NCBI RefSeq assembly: GCF_033568475.1 | Contig: NW_027331831.1 | Location: 6,262,001-6,326,000, forward strand | Source: Henckelia pumila | Lineage: Eukaryota; Streptophyta; Magnoliopsida; Lamiales; Gesneriaceae | Reading direction: 5' to 3' | Length of the DNA: 64,000 nt | Part shown: one piece after another, positions 10,111 to 20,205 of the stretch | Numbering within the stretch: position 1 is the first letter of the stretch | Layout of the letters: each line of letters opens with the position of its first letter | The notes under the pieces: generated by a model | What the model was told of the DNA's origin: nothing | Seen by the model: only the letters and a program-made list of their open reading frames with translations | Databases searched by the model: none | Translations under genes and position numbers: made by a program

Positions 10111-10508
10111 TAGTGTTTTAGAGAATTTTTGGGAAGAAATATTAAGTTTTTCCTTAACAAAAAGGGAAAATATTTTTTTTGGTCCATTAACTTTTCAAAG
10201 TTTGGTTTTTGTACACTAAATTTTAATTTTGAGTGATTTTGGTCCAATTGCTGAAGTGACAGCTAGACACGTCAGCATTTTTCGACGTCACGTCATCATT
10301 TTCCGATGTCACGTCAGCATTTTTTGGTGTCACATCAGCAGGTGGAGCAAAATACCCGAAAAGTAAAATTTAGTGTATCAAAACAAAAATTTGAAAATTT
10401 AATGGACCAAAACAAAAAAATAGACAAGTTATTGGACAAAAAAATATTTTTCCTAACAAAAACTTCAAATTTTTCAAGATTGCGTCAAGAAAGCTCTCCC
10501 AAACACTA
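10111..10508. mobile_element. MITE of TAGTGTTTGG family, host of a nested insertion
   Basis: The left end TAGTGTTTTAGAG and right end CTCTCCCAAACACTA match the TIRs of the family complete at 17648-17771. The two halves are separated by a 265-bp element at 10176-10440. Confidence 0.65.
10176..10440. mobile_element. MULE-like MITE nested in another MITE
   Basis: Inverted ends (TTGGTCCATTAACTTTTC / GACAAGTTATTGGACAAA) are flanked by a 9-bp direct repeat AAAATATTT (10167-10175 and 10441-10449), the duplication size of Mutator-like elements. The centre holds about three tandem copies of a unit near 21 bp reading roughly TTTTCCGATGTCACGTCAGCA. Confidence 0.7.
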
Positions 10509-10558
10509 CCAAAATCTACTACCATGTGTGTGTATTAATGATGTATATATTTAAGAGA

Positions 10559-10696
10559 TGATATATATATATATATATATAGATTTTGTGTGCACCCTGA
10601 GATGTTCTCGCGAACATCTGATTTTTTTTAGATGTTCGCGCGAACATCCTGCGGTGTACACAAAATCCCTGCACACTAATGTGCAGTGGATCTTGA

Positions 10697-10727
<31 letters not shown>
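10559..10727. repeat. Foldback hairpin between two TA microsatellites
   Basis: The arms 10582-10619 and 10630-10667 are inverted copies. Each carries a self-complementary core GATGTTC-(T/G)CGCGAACATC and tips GATTTTGTGTGCACC / GGTGTACACAAAATC. A second small palindrome, CTGCACAC-TAAT-GTGCAG, follows at about 10669-10686. (TA)n runs lie at 10559-10581 and 10698-10727. No coding potential. Confidence 0.75.
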
Positions 10728-10730
<3 letters not shown>

Positions 10731-11268
10731 TTATATAAAGATTCTAAATGCTTTATGTTAACCTTTTCAGCTGGCTTGTCACATGTAAAACAGTGACAAT
10801 TGGCCAAAGATAAGGCACTAACAAGTAACAAGTTGGTTATCTCGGAAAGAAGAGGCGGTTGGCTAGCCACACAATCACCATAAGGTACCATATCTTTGCT
10901 TTTTGTAATTTTTCACGCAGAATTATTTTTAATCTAGACAAGTACTGTTATTGTAAATTTGGAGGTTAATATATATACTAGAAAATTTGAGAGGGATCGG
11001 GTGCAACAACTAGGCACCATTAATATTGGTTCCGACCATAATAACATATCGAGATGCATGGCGATGTTTTGATGAAAGATTAATTTAAAATCGAAATATA
11101 TATGTTCGAAACTAAACGAATTAGATACATTAAAAAAATATATATATTTGGAGTTATAACATCCAATCATGTCATATAGTAATACTACTCCACTAATTAG
11201 ACAATGAATCGGCATGCATATCAAATGTTCTTGCTCACCTTTATTCTTCTCCTCCGGGGCCTTCTTCT

Positions 11269-11322
11269 TTTATTATTATTATTATTTATTATTATTATTA
11301 TTATTATTTATTATTATTATTT
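11269..11322. repeat. (ATT)n microsatellite
   Basis: About 50 bases of ATT/TTA triplets with two interruptions, roughly 1.2 kb upstream of the FT start codon. Confidence 0.9.
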
Positions 11323-12413
11323 TTTATCTGCTTGTGAAGTATTTAGATACCCAAAAATTCTCCTCTAGTCTTGTAACTAAGGGAATTTGACAAATAATTA
11401 TACCTTTGATATCAATATTTAGTCATTTAATAATTATCCGAAAAAAACATGCATTGATATTTCTAGTTAAGTTACAATGCTCAGCAACAAGAAATAAATA
11501 ACTGTCTCTTCAAATTGAGCATTATTTTAAAAAGATTAATATGTATTCACCTTGTATCAGGATCACCTAGCTAGCATCCACAGTACATGCGCATATGCAT
11601 ACATCGCGCGTCGTACATGTAAATTGTAATACAATAGCATCCAAACTCTCTTGCATGACGACGACTACATGTTCAAAGACAATATAATTAAAAAGAAAAT
11701 GGATACAATATGGGGAGTGTGTATATATACCATTGCTAATTATACAACACACACACACACGTATAGAAATTTGTAAATATATGAAAAATTAAAGAGATTT
11801 GCGATTTATAATTATATGCATTGCCTCGAAAATAAACTAAAATGTAATAGTGACATATAATAATTATAAATAGTCTTATTTAATATAATATATATATATA
11901 TATACACGGATGTCACACACTCGCATTATGAAGCCAATTCGGCTTAAATTTATAAATTTCCGAGACACGTGCAAGAGCTAGTTAAGATACATCCATTGTT
12001 CAATCGTTGTAGGATGACATGCAGAGAAGTACTATTGGAACTCAAGAATATATTGGGGAATATTGAAGGAATAGTCACGTTCTTTACATAACGAACAGGC
12101 AGCTAGCAACACCTCGGGCATCAATATATATCGTTTTAGAAATAGCTAGTCGTGACATGACAATCGATCTCTATGTGTTTAGTGCGCTCACGAAAAGCAC
12201 GTGATTCGTCGAGTCCAATAGTCCAAAACGCAGCAATTATTCTCATACAATAACGATAAACCCAAGTTCACAATCTAGGTTCCAAAATCACCCACCCCAA
12301 CCATGAAATTCCAAAGCAAAAAAAAAAAAAAAAGAAAAAAAAAGAAAGAAATTAAAGGTGGCATATACTTTCTTTTCCATGTCATTTCAGACGTTCTTTC
12401 TGTAAATGCAAAA
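11323..12413. other. FT upstream region without genes
   Basis: AT-rich DNA with no supported ORF; the small ORFs here are not conserved-looking. It holds a (TA)n run near 11888-11904 and a G-box at 12198. It presumably contains distal FT promoter sequence. Confidence 0.5.
12198..12203. promoter_or_regulatory. G-box CACGTG upstream of FT
   Basis: A palindromic CACGTG 325 bases before the FT ATG, a binding site type for bHLH (PIF/CIB) and bZIP factors. Function here is inferred from position only. Confidence 0.35.
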
Positions 12414-12423
12414 TGTGTGGATG
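12414..12423 (+). promoter_or_regulatory. CONSTANS-responsive element candidate
   Basis: TGTGTGGATG fits TGTG-N(2-3)-ATG, the CORE motif bound by the CCT domain of CONSTANS in proximal FT promoters. It lies 105 bases before the ATG and about 30 upstream of the TATA box. The motif is short, so chance is possible. Confidence 0.4.
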
Positions 12424-12454
12424 GCAGTACATGCACATATATCTACGTACCATC

Positions 12455-12461
12455 TATAAAT
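12455..12461 (+). promoter_or_regulatory. FT TATA box
   Basis: TATAAAT 67 bases upstream of the FT ATG, predicting a transcription start near 12485-12490 and a 5' UTR of about 40 bases. Confidence 0.55.
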
Positions 12462-12527
12462 TGCCCTTGTGTGCATACAAAATTATAGATTAATATTTAA
12501 AAAAAAACAAATTAAGAAAAGAAAATA

Positions 12528-15201
12528 ATGCCTAGAGATAGAGATCCTCTGGTGGTAGGAAGAGTTATAGGCGATGTGTTGGATCCATTCACAAGATCAT
12601 TAGGACTCAGAGTTTCTTATGGCAATAGAGAGGTCAACAATGGGAGCGAGTTCAGGCCCTCCCAAGTGATCAACCAGCCGAGGGTCGACATCGGAGGCGA
12701 AGATCTTCGTACCTTCTATACTCTTGTACGTATCATGATCATATTCCAAATTTTATTTTCTTCGTCTTCATCATATACCGCATGTTATGGATATCATTAC
12801 GATCGAATTTGAACGAAAATCGGCTTTAATCTCAAAAGTAATACTTCATTTAATTAGTAGAGGAGTTGATAAAGTGAATCATGTATATGTTTAATTATGT
12901 TGTTGTATTGGCATGCAAATAGGTGATGGTGGACCCTGATGCTCCAAGCCCTAGTGATCCAAATCTCAGAGAATACTTGCACTGGTGAGATATATTATTA
13001 TTATTAAACTAATTGCATGCTGGCTAACTAGGGTTTCATGTACTGTTGAAAACCCAGAAAATATATATATATATATTTTTAAAAAATAATAATTTTTTTA
13101 GGTTCCTTGATCTATTATATATAATTATTGTTTGAATTATAAAATCAGAAAGCGTAGCCCAAAAAGTGTGAAGTTTCTTTGGTTATTGCCCACCATGTTT
13201 TCTTGGGAAGCCACACATGCATGCATGCATCTAATCTTGGCCTGTCACCAAGATTTTGTTGCTTATATTTCAAACAAATGATTCAGGAAAATATTTATTT
13301 ATTTTTTAATAAAAATATTACAAAACATGAAAACATAAATCAAATAGAATTACAGGCAGTCTCGTGACTTTAAGATTGATCAAAATATAAAACATAATTC
13401 AAATTTTAATTTGTCTCGATTTCAATAATTAATTTTTTTTTTGACTCAGTACGTAATAATTAAATAAAAATTTTAAAACTCCATTTTCCACGATATATAT
13501 ATAGAACAAGGAGATGTGCTGTTTTCTATTGACTACTGATTTGTCTTGCATGCACGTGCCTTTCAAAATCCTCTGCCCACAAGCAAAAGTACCTTGGCAA
13601 CACGAAAGTCTTTTTAATTGCTCTTTGTGTGTGGGCCATCCACATTAATTACAATAGGCGAATTGGTAAGACCTGATGTGACGTGGGAAGAAATTCTCCA
13701 GCGTTGCGGGTTCGATCCTCGTGTGGAGCATATTTCCTGCTGAAATATTGTGGGGGTATGCTCTGGGGATTGGGTCATGTGCTCCCTCCTTCAGGTCCCT
13801 GCCGCTCGTGCACAACCCTCGATTTACCCTCCGCATGAGCCAATGGGCCTCTAACTCATGTGGAATGGGGTCCCCTACGGGGTCAACCACCCTTTTATAA
13901 ATATATATATATATATAGAGTAAAATGTATTTTGGTACACGAACTATTGGTAAAATGTCATATTGGTACACGAATTATTGAGAATGGCTTAATTGATACA
14001 TTATCCAATTAAAGGTCAATTTTACCCTTAATAGGAATTAATATTATATTTATTAATTTTAAAATATCATATTTATTTAAAAATTAATAGAGTAAAATTC
14101 ATTTTGATACACGAACTATATGTAAAATGTCAATTTGGTACACGAACTATAAGAGAATGATTTAATTGGTACATGATTTAACTAAAAAGTTTAATTTATC
14201 CTTTAGTAATTTATTTTAAGTTCAATTATTTTTAATAATAAATTCAACTAAGTGTACATTTTATTATTTAAATTAATTTTTATTTATTGTAAATAAAAAT
14301 TTATATTAATTTAAAAATAATAAAAAATAAGTATCTTAATATTTTATAATATATTTATATTTTACTCATTAATAAATTATTTATATTTTTAAAATATTAA
14401 TAATATAAAATTAAATTGTATTTTTTGCTATCTATGTAAATAATTATCCATTTAAAAAAATTGATATAAATTATATAATAATAAAATCACAAACTCAATA
14501 AATAAATCATATGCAAGACTAAAATATATTTAATAACGATAAAATATAATTAAATAAATATTTATTTATTTATATTTAATTTAAGTGCGAGTAAAAAAAT
14601 ATAAAATTACAAATTATTAAATCGAGTAAAAAAATTTTGGGTTATTAGAACTACGTAAATTGAGATAATGAGTGAGATTTTTTTCTGTGATATTTGTTTT
14701 TTCATGATCTACTCTTTAATGTTGAAAATTTTTATACTAAATTTTGAAAAACTAAAATGGTGATTATGCTTGTTTCAATCATTTAAACACAAGATCAACA
14801 GACTTCGGTGATATATATTTTTATCATATCATATATTATAATATTTTTTGTATAATTTGACTTAACAATTGTTTATCATTATATCTATAATTAATTTTTA
14901 AATAAATACGATATTTTAAAATTAATCAATATAATATTAATTCCTATTAAGAGTAAAATTGAACTTTTAATTGGATCATATAACAATTAAGCCATTTTTA
15001 ATAGTTCGTGTATCAATATGACATTTTACCAATAGTTCGTGTACCAAAATACATTTTACTCTTTTAAAATTAATAAATATAATATTAATTCCTATTAAGG
15101 GTAAAATTGATCTTTTAATTGGATCATGTACCAATTAAGCCATTTTCAATAGTTCGTGTACCAATATGTCATTTTACCAATAGTTCTTGTACCAAAATAC
15201 A

Positions 15202-15238
<37 letters not shown>

Positions 15239-15549
15239 TTTTATATATTTAAAAGGGTTGACCCGAAGAAGACCTCATTCTACATGAGTCAGAGGTCCAT
15301 TGAGTGAAGGATTTTTCGTCTGCAATCATGTTTTTTTTTTTTACACTAAAACACGGTATCGGGTTTTAGTGGTCGCACACGAAAAACCCTGCACCTATAT
15401 ATATATATATATAAAGTTTTGATCTCTTAGACAATCACTTGAAAAACTACGTGAGTATCTCTGACGTGACATCTTGTACAACCAAAATGAATAACACATC
15501 AATCGATACTCACATAGTTATTCACAGTAGTTGTTCAAAAGATCAAAAC

Positions 15550-15584
<35 letters not shown>

Positions 15585-17387
15585 AATTAATTGGTTTATA
15601 TATTTTATATATAAAAACATATATATTATTAACAATTTACTATAAATATTTTTGATGAATCATTGCACATATGTTCTTATAATTCAACTCAATTAATCTC
15701 CATGATATATATCACTTAGCTTCGTTGTGATCCAGGTTGGTCACTGATATTCCAGCAACGACGGGAGCTAACTTCGGTGAGTTGTCACATCATCGAATAT
15801 TACTATTATTATTATTTTTTAAATTGAGTGATATTACATATTTTGGAGAAATTAAATGGTCCAATCTTATAGTGTGACAACATATCTTGTACTACCATTC
15901 TATCCACTCAAAAGAAACATACATAGATTGTATGGAGCACAATCACTTGATGAAGAATACATGACATATCCTTGTCTTTCTTTTACATCATTAATTTGTT
16001 ACATGTCAACAAAATATATGTTTTGCATGTGCGTCGCAAGATGTTTCATGAATCGTTATAAAAAATTAGTTACAAAATACCGAGAATAACGTCATTTTCT
16101 CCACTAACTTTTTGTAGATGCAAGAACTTACGTACCTACATTTTAACAAATCGACATTCCTGTGGTTTAATTTATCATGATTAATTTAATTTGTATGTGA
16201 TTTTTAACATGTTCTTTTTTTCTTATATTAATTTCTAGCCAATTAAATTGTTGATTCTTTTTTGTTCTTCGATTATCCACATCTTTTAATTTGATAAGCG
16301 AAAGGCACTGTCTCCTGCAATTATGCTTTTTGTCGATCCTAATGCGTTCCAGGACCCTACAAGCCTCTCCCTAACGTGTCGATCTCACGATTCATCGTAC
16401 AAAATATTTTTATTTTTTTCTTTTTATTTTGTCGGATTAAGCAATTATATTAGTGATGTAGCAAAAAATTGATATTACCCGATTAAAAAAAATTTGGGTA
16501 ACTTGTAGAGATTTAGTTAGCCGAATTAATACTCGAACTGTTCCAAAAACCGAATTTCGTGAATTGTCACCTGCATCACAAAGCAAAGTGAGTGGCGCCG
16601 GAAGTTGCCCGGCGAAGACACTCCGACGCTCAAGTCAGTATTTGCCCAATAAAAGTTCTAGAGAACTAGAGCAGTGCGTACCTTAAGAATGAAAGGACTT
16701 GAGCTATTTATTGATAGTCGAAGAGTTTCATGGACTTGAGCCTCTTATGACCTTTTAGAAATTTGTGGGCCTCGATAAAATGTCCAAATAAATAATATGA
16801 GACCCAAATGAATTTAGTCATTGGGCTTGGACCGGGAGAAAATCAAATTGGATCATAACTCATCATAAGCCCCCACTCTCGGGTATGTCGCGTAGCAAGA
16901 CGATCGAGAGTAGGAATTTCTGGAGTAGTATGTCGGTAGACATGTAAGAGGAGTCAGTCTAAGTACACGAGATAATAAAGTTGGGTATGTAACCCCATCA
17001 ATTAGTATATGTTATGATTATATATAATGTTTGTATGACATCAGAATCCGAGTCTCTACTCTTTCGTTATACAATGAATAAATTTGTGAATTAATGCAAT
17101 AACTTGAAAAAAAAAACAAATTAAAAATATATATAATGGTTAAATATTGCATGTGTAATGCAGGACAGGAGATAGTGTGCTACGAGAGCCCGCGGCCGTC
17201 GATGGGGATCCACCGGTTCGTGTTCGTGCTGTTCCGGCAGCTGGGACGGCAGACGGTGTATGCTCCGGGGTGGCGCCAGAACTTCAACATGAGGGATTTT
17301 GCGGAGCTCTACAATCTCGGCTCTCCGGTGGCTGCCGTCTATTACAACTGCCAGAGGGAGAGTGGCACCGGTGGAAGAAGAAGATGA
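12528..17387 (+). CDS. FT: FLOWERING LOCUS T (florigen, PEBP family)
   Basis: Four exons: 12528-12725, 12923-12984, 15736-15776 and 17164-17387 (198, 62, 41 and 224 bp), coding 174 aa. The 62- and 41-bp middle exons are the canonical FT sizes and phases join cleanly. FT is a phosphatidylethanolamine-binding-like protein made in leaf phloem that moves to the shoot apex and, with 14-3-3 and FD, triggers flowering. Activator-type residues are present: Tyr84 (Arabidopsis Tyr85), Gln139 (Gln140), Trp137 and segment [15 protein letters not shown], so it is not TFL1-like. 14-3-3 contacts Arg61, Thr65, Pro93, Phe100 and Arg129 are kept. Introns 2 (2.75 kb) and 3 (1.39 kb) are filled with transposons. 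No frameshift or stop, so it looks functional. Confidence 0.97.
13656..13900 (+). mobile_element. tRNA-derived SINE in FT intron 2
   Basis: The A-box-like AGGCGAATTGGTAAG (13656-13670) and B-box GGTTCGATCC (13709-13718) are spaced as in an internal Pol III promoter, followed by a GC-rich body unlike the surrounding intron and a TTATAA/TA-rich 3' end. There is no cloverleaf, so it is a SINE and not a tRNA gene. A diverged piece of the same family lies inverted at 15251-15303. The 108-codon minus-strand ORF over it is an artefact. Confidence 0.75.
13918..15207. mobile_element. MULE-like TIR element cluster in FT intron 2
   Basis: The left arm GAGTAAAATGTATTTTGGTA... (13918-14089) is matched by inverted arms at about 14895-15061 and 15065-15207. 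A further diverged GAGTAAAATTCATTTTG arm starts at 14090. The arms are 140-170 bases with the repeated phrase GGTACACGAACTATTG. The family also occurs at 56685-57699, where a 10-bp target duplication is clear. Four arms mean at least two insertions or a rearranged copy. The AT-rich centre (14200-14890) has no ORF. Confidence 0.7.
15251..15303 (-). mobile_element. SINE 3' fragment, inverted
   Basis: AAAAGGGTTGACCCG... with CATTCTACATGAGTCAGAGGTCCATTG is a diverged reverse complement of the 3' part of the SINE at 13656-13900. Confidence 0.6.
15304..15396. mobile_element. Foldback MITE, CACTAAAACAC family
   Basis: Ends GTGAAGGATTTTTCGTCTGC / GCACACGAAAAACCCTGCAC are inverted. The inner segment CACTAAAACACGGTATCGGGTTTTAGTG is itself palindromic and shared with 1181-1342 and 60545-60663. 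It is flanked by (TA)n at 15397-15412. Confidence 0.6.
15416..15553. mobile_element. Small TIR MITE in FT intron 2
   Basis: GTTTTGATCTCTTAGACAATCACT ... inverted to AGTAGTTGTTCAAAAGATCAAAACTC, with a second inverted pair GTGAGTATCTC / GATACTCACA inside. (TA)n runs on both sides. Non-coding. Confidence 0.65.
16565..16865 (-). mobile_element. LTR-like fragment in FT intron 3
   Basis: On the minus strand this starts TGATGAGTTATG, directly after a purine tract (GAGAGTGGGGGCTTA, about 16866-16880), and ends GGTGACA: the arrangement of polypurine tract plus 3' LTR. The GC-rich part (GGCGCCGGAAGTTGCCCGGCG) resembles R regions of plant LTR elements, which is an impression only. About 100 bases of internal sequence remain to the right. 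No second LTR is in the window, so it is truncated. Confidence 0.45.
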
Positions 17388-17647
17388 ATAATATTATTTA
17401 CATATAATATTATTTCAACACTGATTATAGGCTTATATATACCCATATATAATTATCATATATATATGCTTCATGATCGATCATAAGTCTTTAAGTCGTC
17501 TACTGCTGTAATTGATTTGATCTACAGGTTTCAAATAATCATACATGAATAATAAATAAACAATAAAAAGGAAACAAGCTTGGTAACAGTTCTTTGTGTG
17601 GTTTTGTATTCTCAATTTCGGCTATAAAACTACATGTCCATGATATA
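17388..17647. other. FT 3' flank
   Basis: Contains AATAAATAAACAATAAAAAG near 17548-17568, a plausible FT polyadenylation signal cluster. No gene. Confidence 0.5.
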
Positions 17648-17771
17648 GGTAGTGTTTGGGAGAACTTATAGGAAGCACTTCTCAGCTTTCGTCAACAAAA
17701 TTTCACAAAATTTCAAAATTTTGTTAAGAAAAGCTGAAAAGTGCTTCCTAAAAGCTCTCTCAAACACTACC
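17648..17771. mobile_element. MITE, TAGTGTTTGG family, complete copy
   Basis: Nearly the whole 124 bases are two inverted arms: GGTAGTGTTTGGGAGAAC...AAGCACTTCTCAGC and its complement ending GCTCTCTCAAACACTACC. The internal AGCACTTCTCAGCTTT motif is shared with copies at 1936, 10111, 17895, 18173, 19370, 56020 and 63732. I could not find a clean target duplication, so class (hAT or Mutator-like) stays open. Confidence 0.75.
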
Positions 17772-17894
17772 ATATATAATTTAAGTCGTGCATCAAAATG
17801 ACGGTATATTATTGAATTCGGATAACTTGATATAAATTCGCGATCGAAATCAAGGTACATGGTTCTCCATATTTCAGCCACATTCCAAGAATAA

Positions 17895-17969
17895 GGTAGT
17901 TCGGGAGAGTTGAAATTTTGTTCAAAAGAAAGCTGAAAAGTGATTCTTAGAAGCTTTATCAAATACTAC
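17895..17969. mobile_element. MITE, TAGTGTTTGG family, diverged short copy
   Basis: GGTAGTTCGGGAGAG ... AGCTGAAAAGTGATTCTTAGAAGCTTTATCAAATACTAC is a shortened, mutated version of the 17648-17771 element. Confidence 0.5.
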
Positions 17970-18172
17970 GTACCTAAGTACTGGAGCAACGTGAAGTACC
18001 AGACCAATTGACCACTTTCATGTAAGCAACTGAAGCATACACAAACACACACAGATGAGGGTTTTTGTGAGATTAATTTGCACAGATTCAACTAATTGAA
18101 TCCCATCAAATTAAATTTACTACAAACCATGAGAATTATAAATTAAAGTGTAAAAATAGGATCATTAATCAA

Positions 18173-18575
18173 AAGTACTGTTTGGGAGAGCTTCTGTGTT
18201 ACAATTGTCCCACATTAAATACTAAACTAATAAAAAGTTGGTTATAAACTCTTGAGGTAATGTACATTTCATGGGTTTATAACCTAACAAATGATACTCT
18301 CGTTTAGACTCGACGTAGCGAAAGGGGCGACCTAGGAAAGGCTGTCGCGCGCGGACATCCCCTTCTCAAGTGGTCGGCAATGACGTCCCCTTCTCAAGGG
18401 ATCGACAATGCTACAATTGTCCCACATTGAAATACTAAATTAATAAAGAGTTGGTTATAAATCCTTGAGGTAACCCCACCCAATAGGCAAGCCTTTTGGG
18501 ATGAACACCTCATCGCTTTATAACCTAACATTCTTGAAAGAACTTCTCGACTTTTCCTTGACAAAATTATTCTCA
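18173..18575. mobile_element. MITE of TAGTGTTTGG family split by a TRIM
   Basis: The left end AGTACTGTTTGGGAGAGCTTCTG and the right continuation TTCTTGAAAGAACTTCTCGAC flank the element at 18197-18530. Bordering TTCTG and TTCTT could be a target duplication with one mismatch. Confidence 0.45.
18197..18530 (+). mobile_element. TRIM (terminal-repeat retrotransposon in miniature)
   Basis: Two direct repeats start TG(T/C)TACAATTGTCCCACATT and end TTATAACCTAACA: 18197-18289 (93 bp) and 18409-18530 (122 bp). They share GAGTTGGTTATAAA-(C/T)CTTGAGGTAA in the middle and differ by a segment present only in the right copy. The 119-bp GC-rich interior has a short direct repeat (CCCCTTCTCAAG). No coding capacity. 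No convincing primer-binding site, so orientation is tentative. Confidence 0.65.
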
Positions 18576-19369
18576 ATTGTTAACCCTCATAGTTCGAGAG
18601 CTGAGTTTACCTCAGACGTAGACATTACTGAAGGAACTTAATTAGGAGTTCCGTTATGTTTTTGGGAGGGAGTTATATTTACACGATGTTTCATGCAAGT
18701 GAATCGTCGATTATGTATCTAATTGTTTCATCCATATTGGTTCGATTACTATAAAAAATATTAGAGTTATAAATCATTATGTTATGTTATCAATATATGA
18801 TACTGATTTTATCTTCCCTATATCATATTATATCTTCTCATCTTGTGGCGTATAAATCGAACACCATTAACTAAACACTTGTATTTTGGGTTTCAATTTG
18901 ATGCTTATATAATAAATCATCGAAGTCGAGACTGTGTTCTTCGAATAAAACATGATGCCAACTGTATTAATTTGTATACACACACATTATGATATTAATT
19001 TTGTCGATTAATTGTTATCTGTAAATATATACGAAATAAGTATTCTATTATTTTCTTTCTAAAAATAGGGAGATAATTATATAAGCCCAGTTGTATCTCA
19101 TTTAAATTATTCAAGTTGATAATATTACAGTAGAATTTTTTACTATACATCACGTTCGTACGCGCACAATTTTAAATGTACTTAAAACATAAGATTAAAT
19201 GTCGTTATCTTACAAAACAGAGTGATTAAAATCGAGTACCGTTTGATGTAAATAATAAGATATAAATGATTTTTTTAACTCCTTAGATAAAATAACAATA
19301 TAAAATCCATGGGCGAAAATATCTGTTCGCATGCATTTCCACAAAATACAAGGCAATGGAAATGCTTGT

Positions 19370-19486
19370 GGTAGTGTTTGGGAAAACTTTTGAAAAGTAA
19401 TACTCAACATTTTTTTAAACAAAATTTTCAAAATTTTGTTAATAAAAAATTAAAAATTGCTTCCTATAAGCTCTACCAAACACTAC
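19370..19486. mobile_element. MITE, TAGTGTTTGG family
   Basis: GGTAGTGTTTGGGAAAACTTTTG ... inverted to GCTCTACCAAACACTAC, with AACAAAATTTTCAAAATTTTGTT at the hairpin tip. Non-coding. Confidence 0.65.
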
Positions 19487-20205
19487 TTATATATACTCTT
19501 ATTTTGTGCCGTGCGAGAGATGTTTTTACAGAAAGTGTAAGTTATCTTTTGCATATTTTCAACTGTTTTGTTTATTATATTTAGATATCACAAAAACTCA
19601 AGTGAAACAGTATCAGTAACCAATTCTTATATGAATCACCCGTTTGACAGGCATATGAAACAAATATTACTATTTATGTCAAATATATTATTTTTCATTA
19701 TAAACATAAATCGGATCGGATGGATCTACCTAACATATATAAATCAAAGAAACATCTGACGGGAGAGAACGCTTAAAATATATATTTTTTAATGCATTAC
19801 TTGGGGCCAACATTAATTACAACCTGTTAGATATCCTCGTACATTAATTTCCACTGTTTACAGGATTGAGTAACTGGTTGAAATCTTGGATCATGAAAAC
19901 AAAAGGACCAGCTCAGGTTACCAAATAAAGTTTCATTTTACAGGCTAAATACATACAGATAAAAGATACGTATCATACAACTACCACTGTGAATAATAAT
20001 ATTATACCAGTATACAATCCACAAAGTTATAACAGATGCAAGAAATAACTACCTGATTTTTCAACTATGGACCTCACAAGCGTTACAAGGAAAACAGATG
20101 GATGTAATCCCCCGGAAGAATAAACCCAAATCGAAGCCACCGGTCTGCATTCCAAAAGTATGTGTTGTTTGCGTTGTTTAAGGTGTCCTACATCAGTTTT
20201 AATGT
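19487..20205. other. 3' intergenic / 3' UTR of the cohesin gene
   Basis: No ORF of interest. The part near 19830-20205 probably includes the 3' UTR of the minus-strand kleisin gene, since FT and the kleisin are convergent. Confidence 0.5.

Noticed and set aside
13656-13725. tRNA gene
   Set aside because: A- and B-box-like sequence is present but no acceptor stem or cloverleaf forms; it is the head of a SINE.
13645-13971. 108-codon minus-strand ORF in FT intron 2
   Set aside because: It is the antisense reading of the GC-rich SINE.
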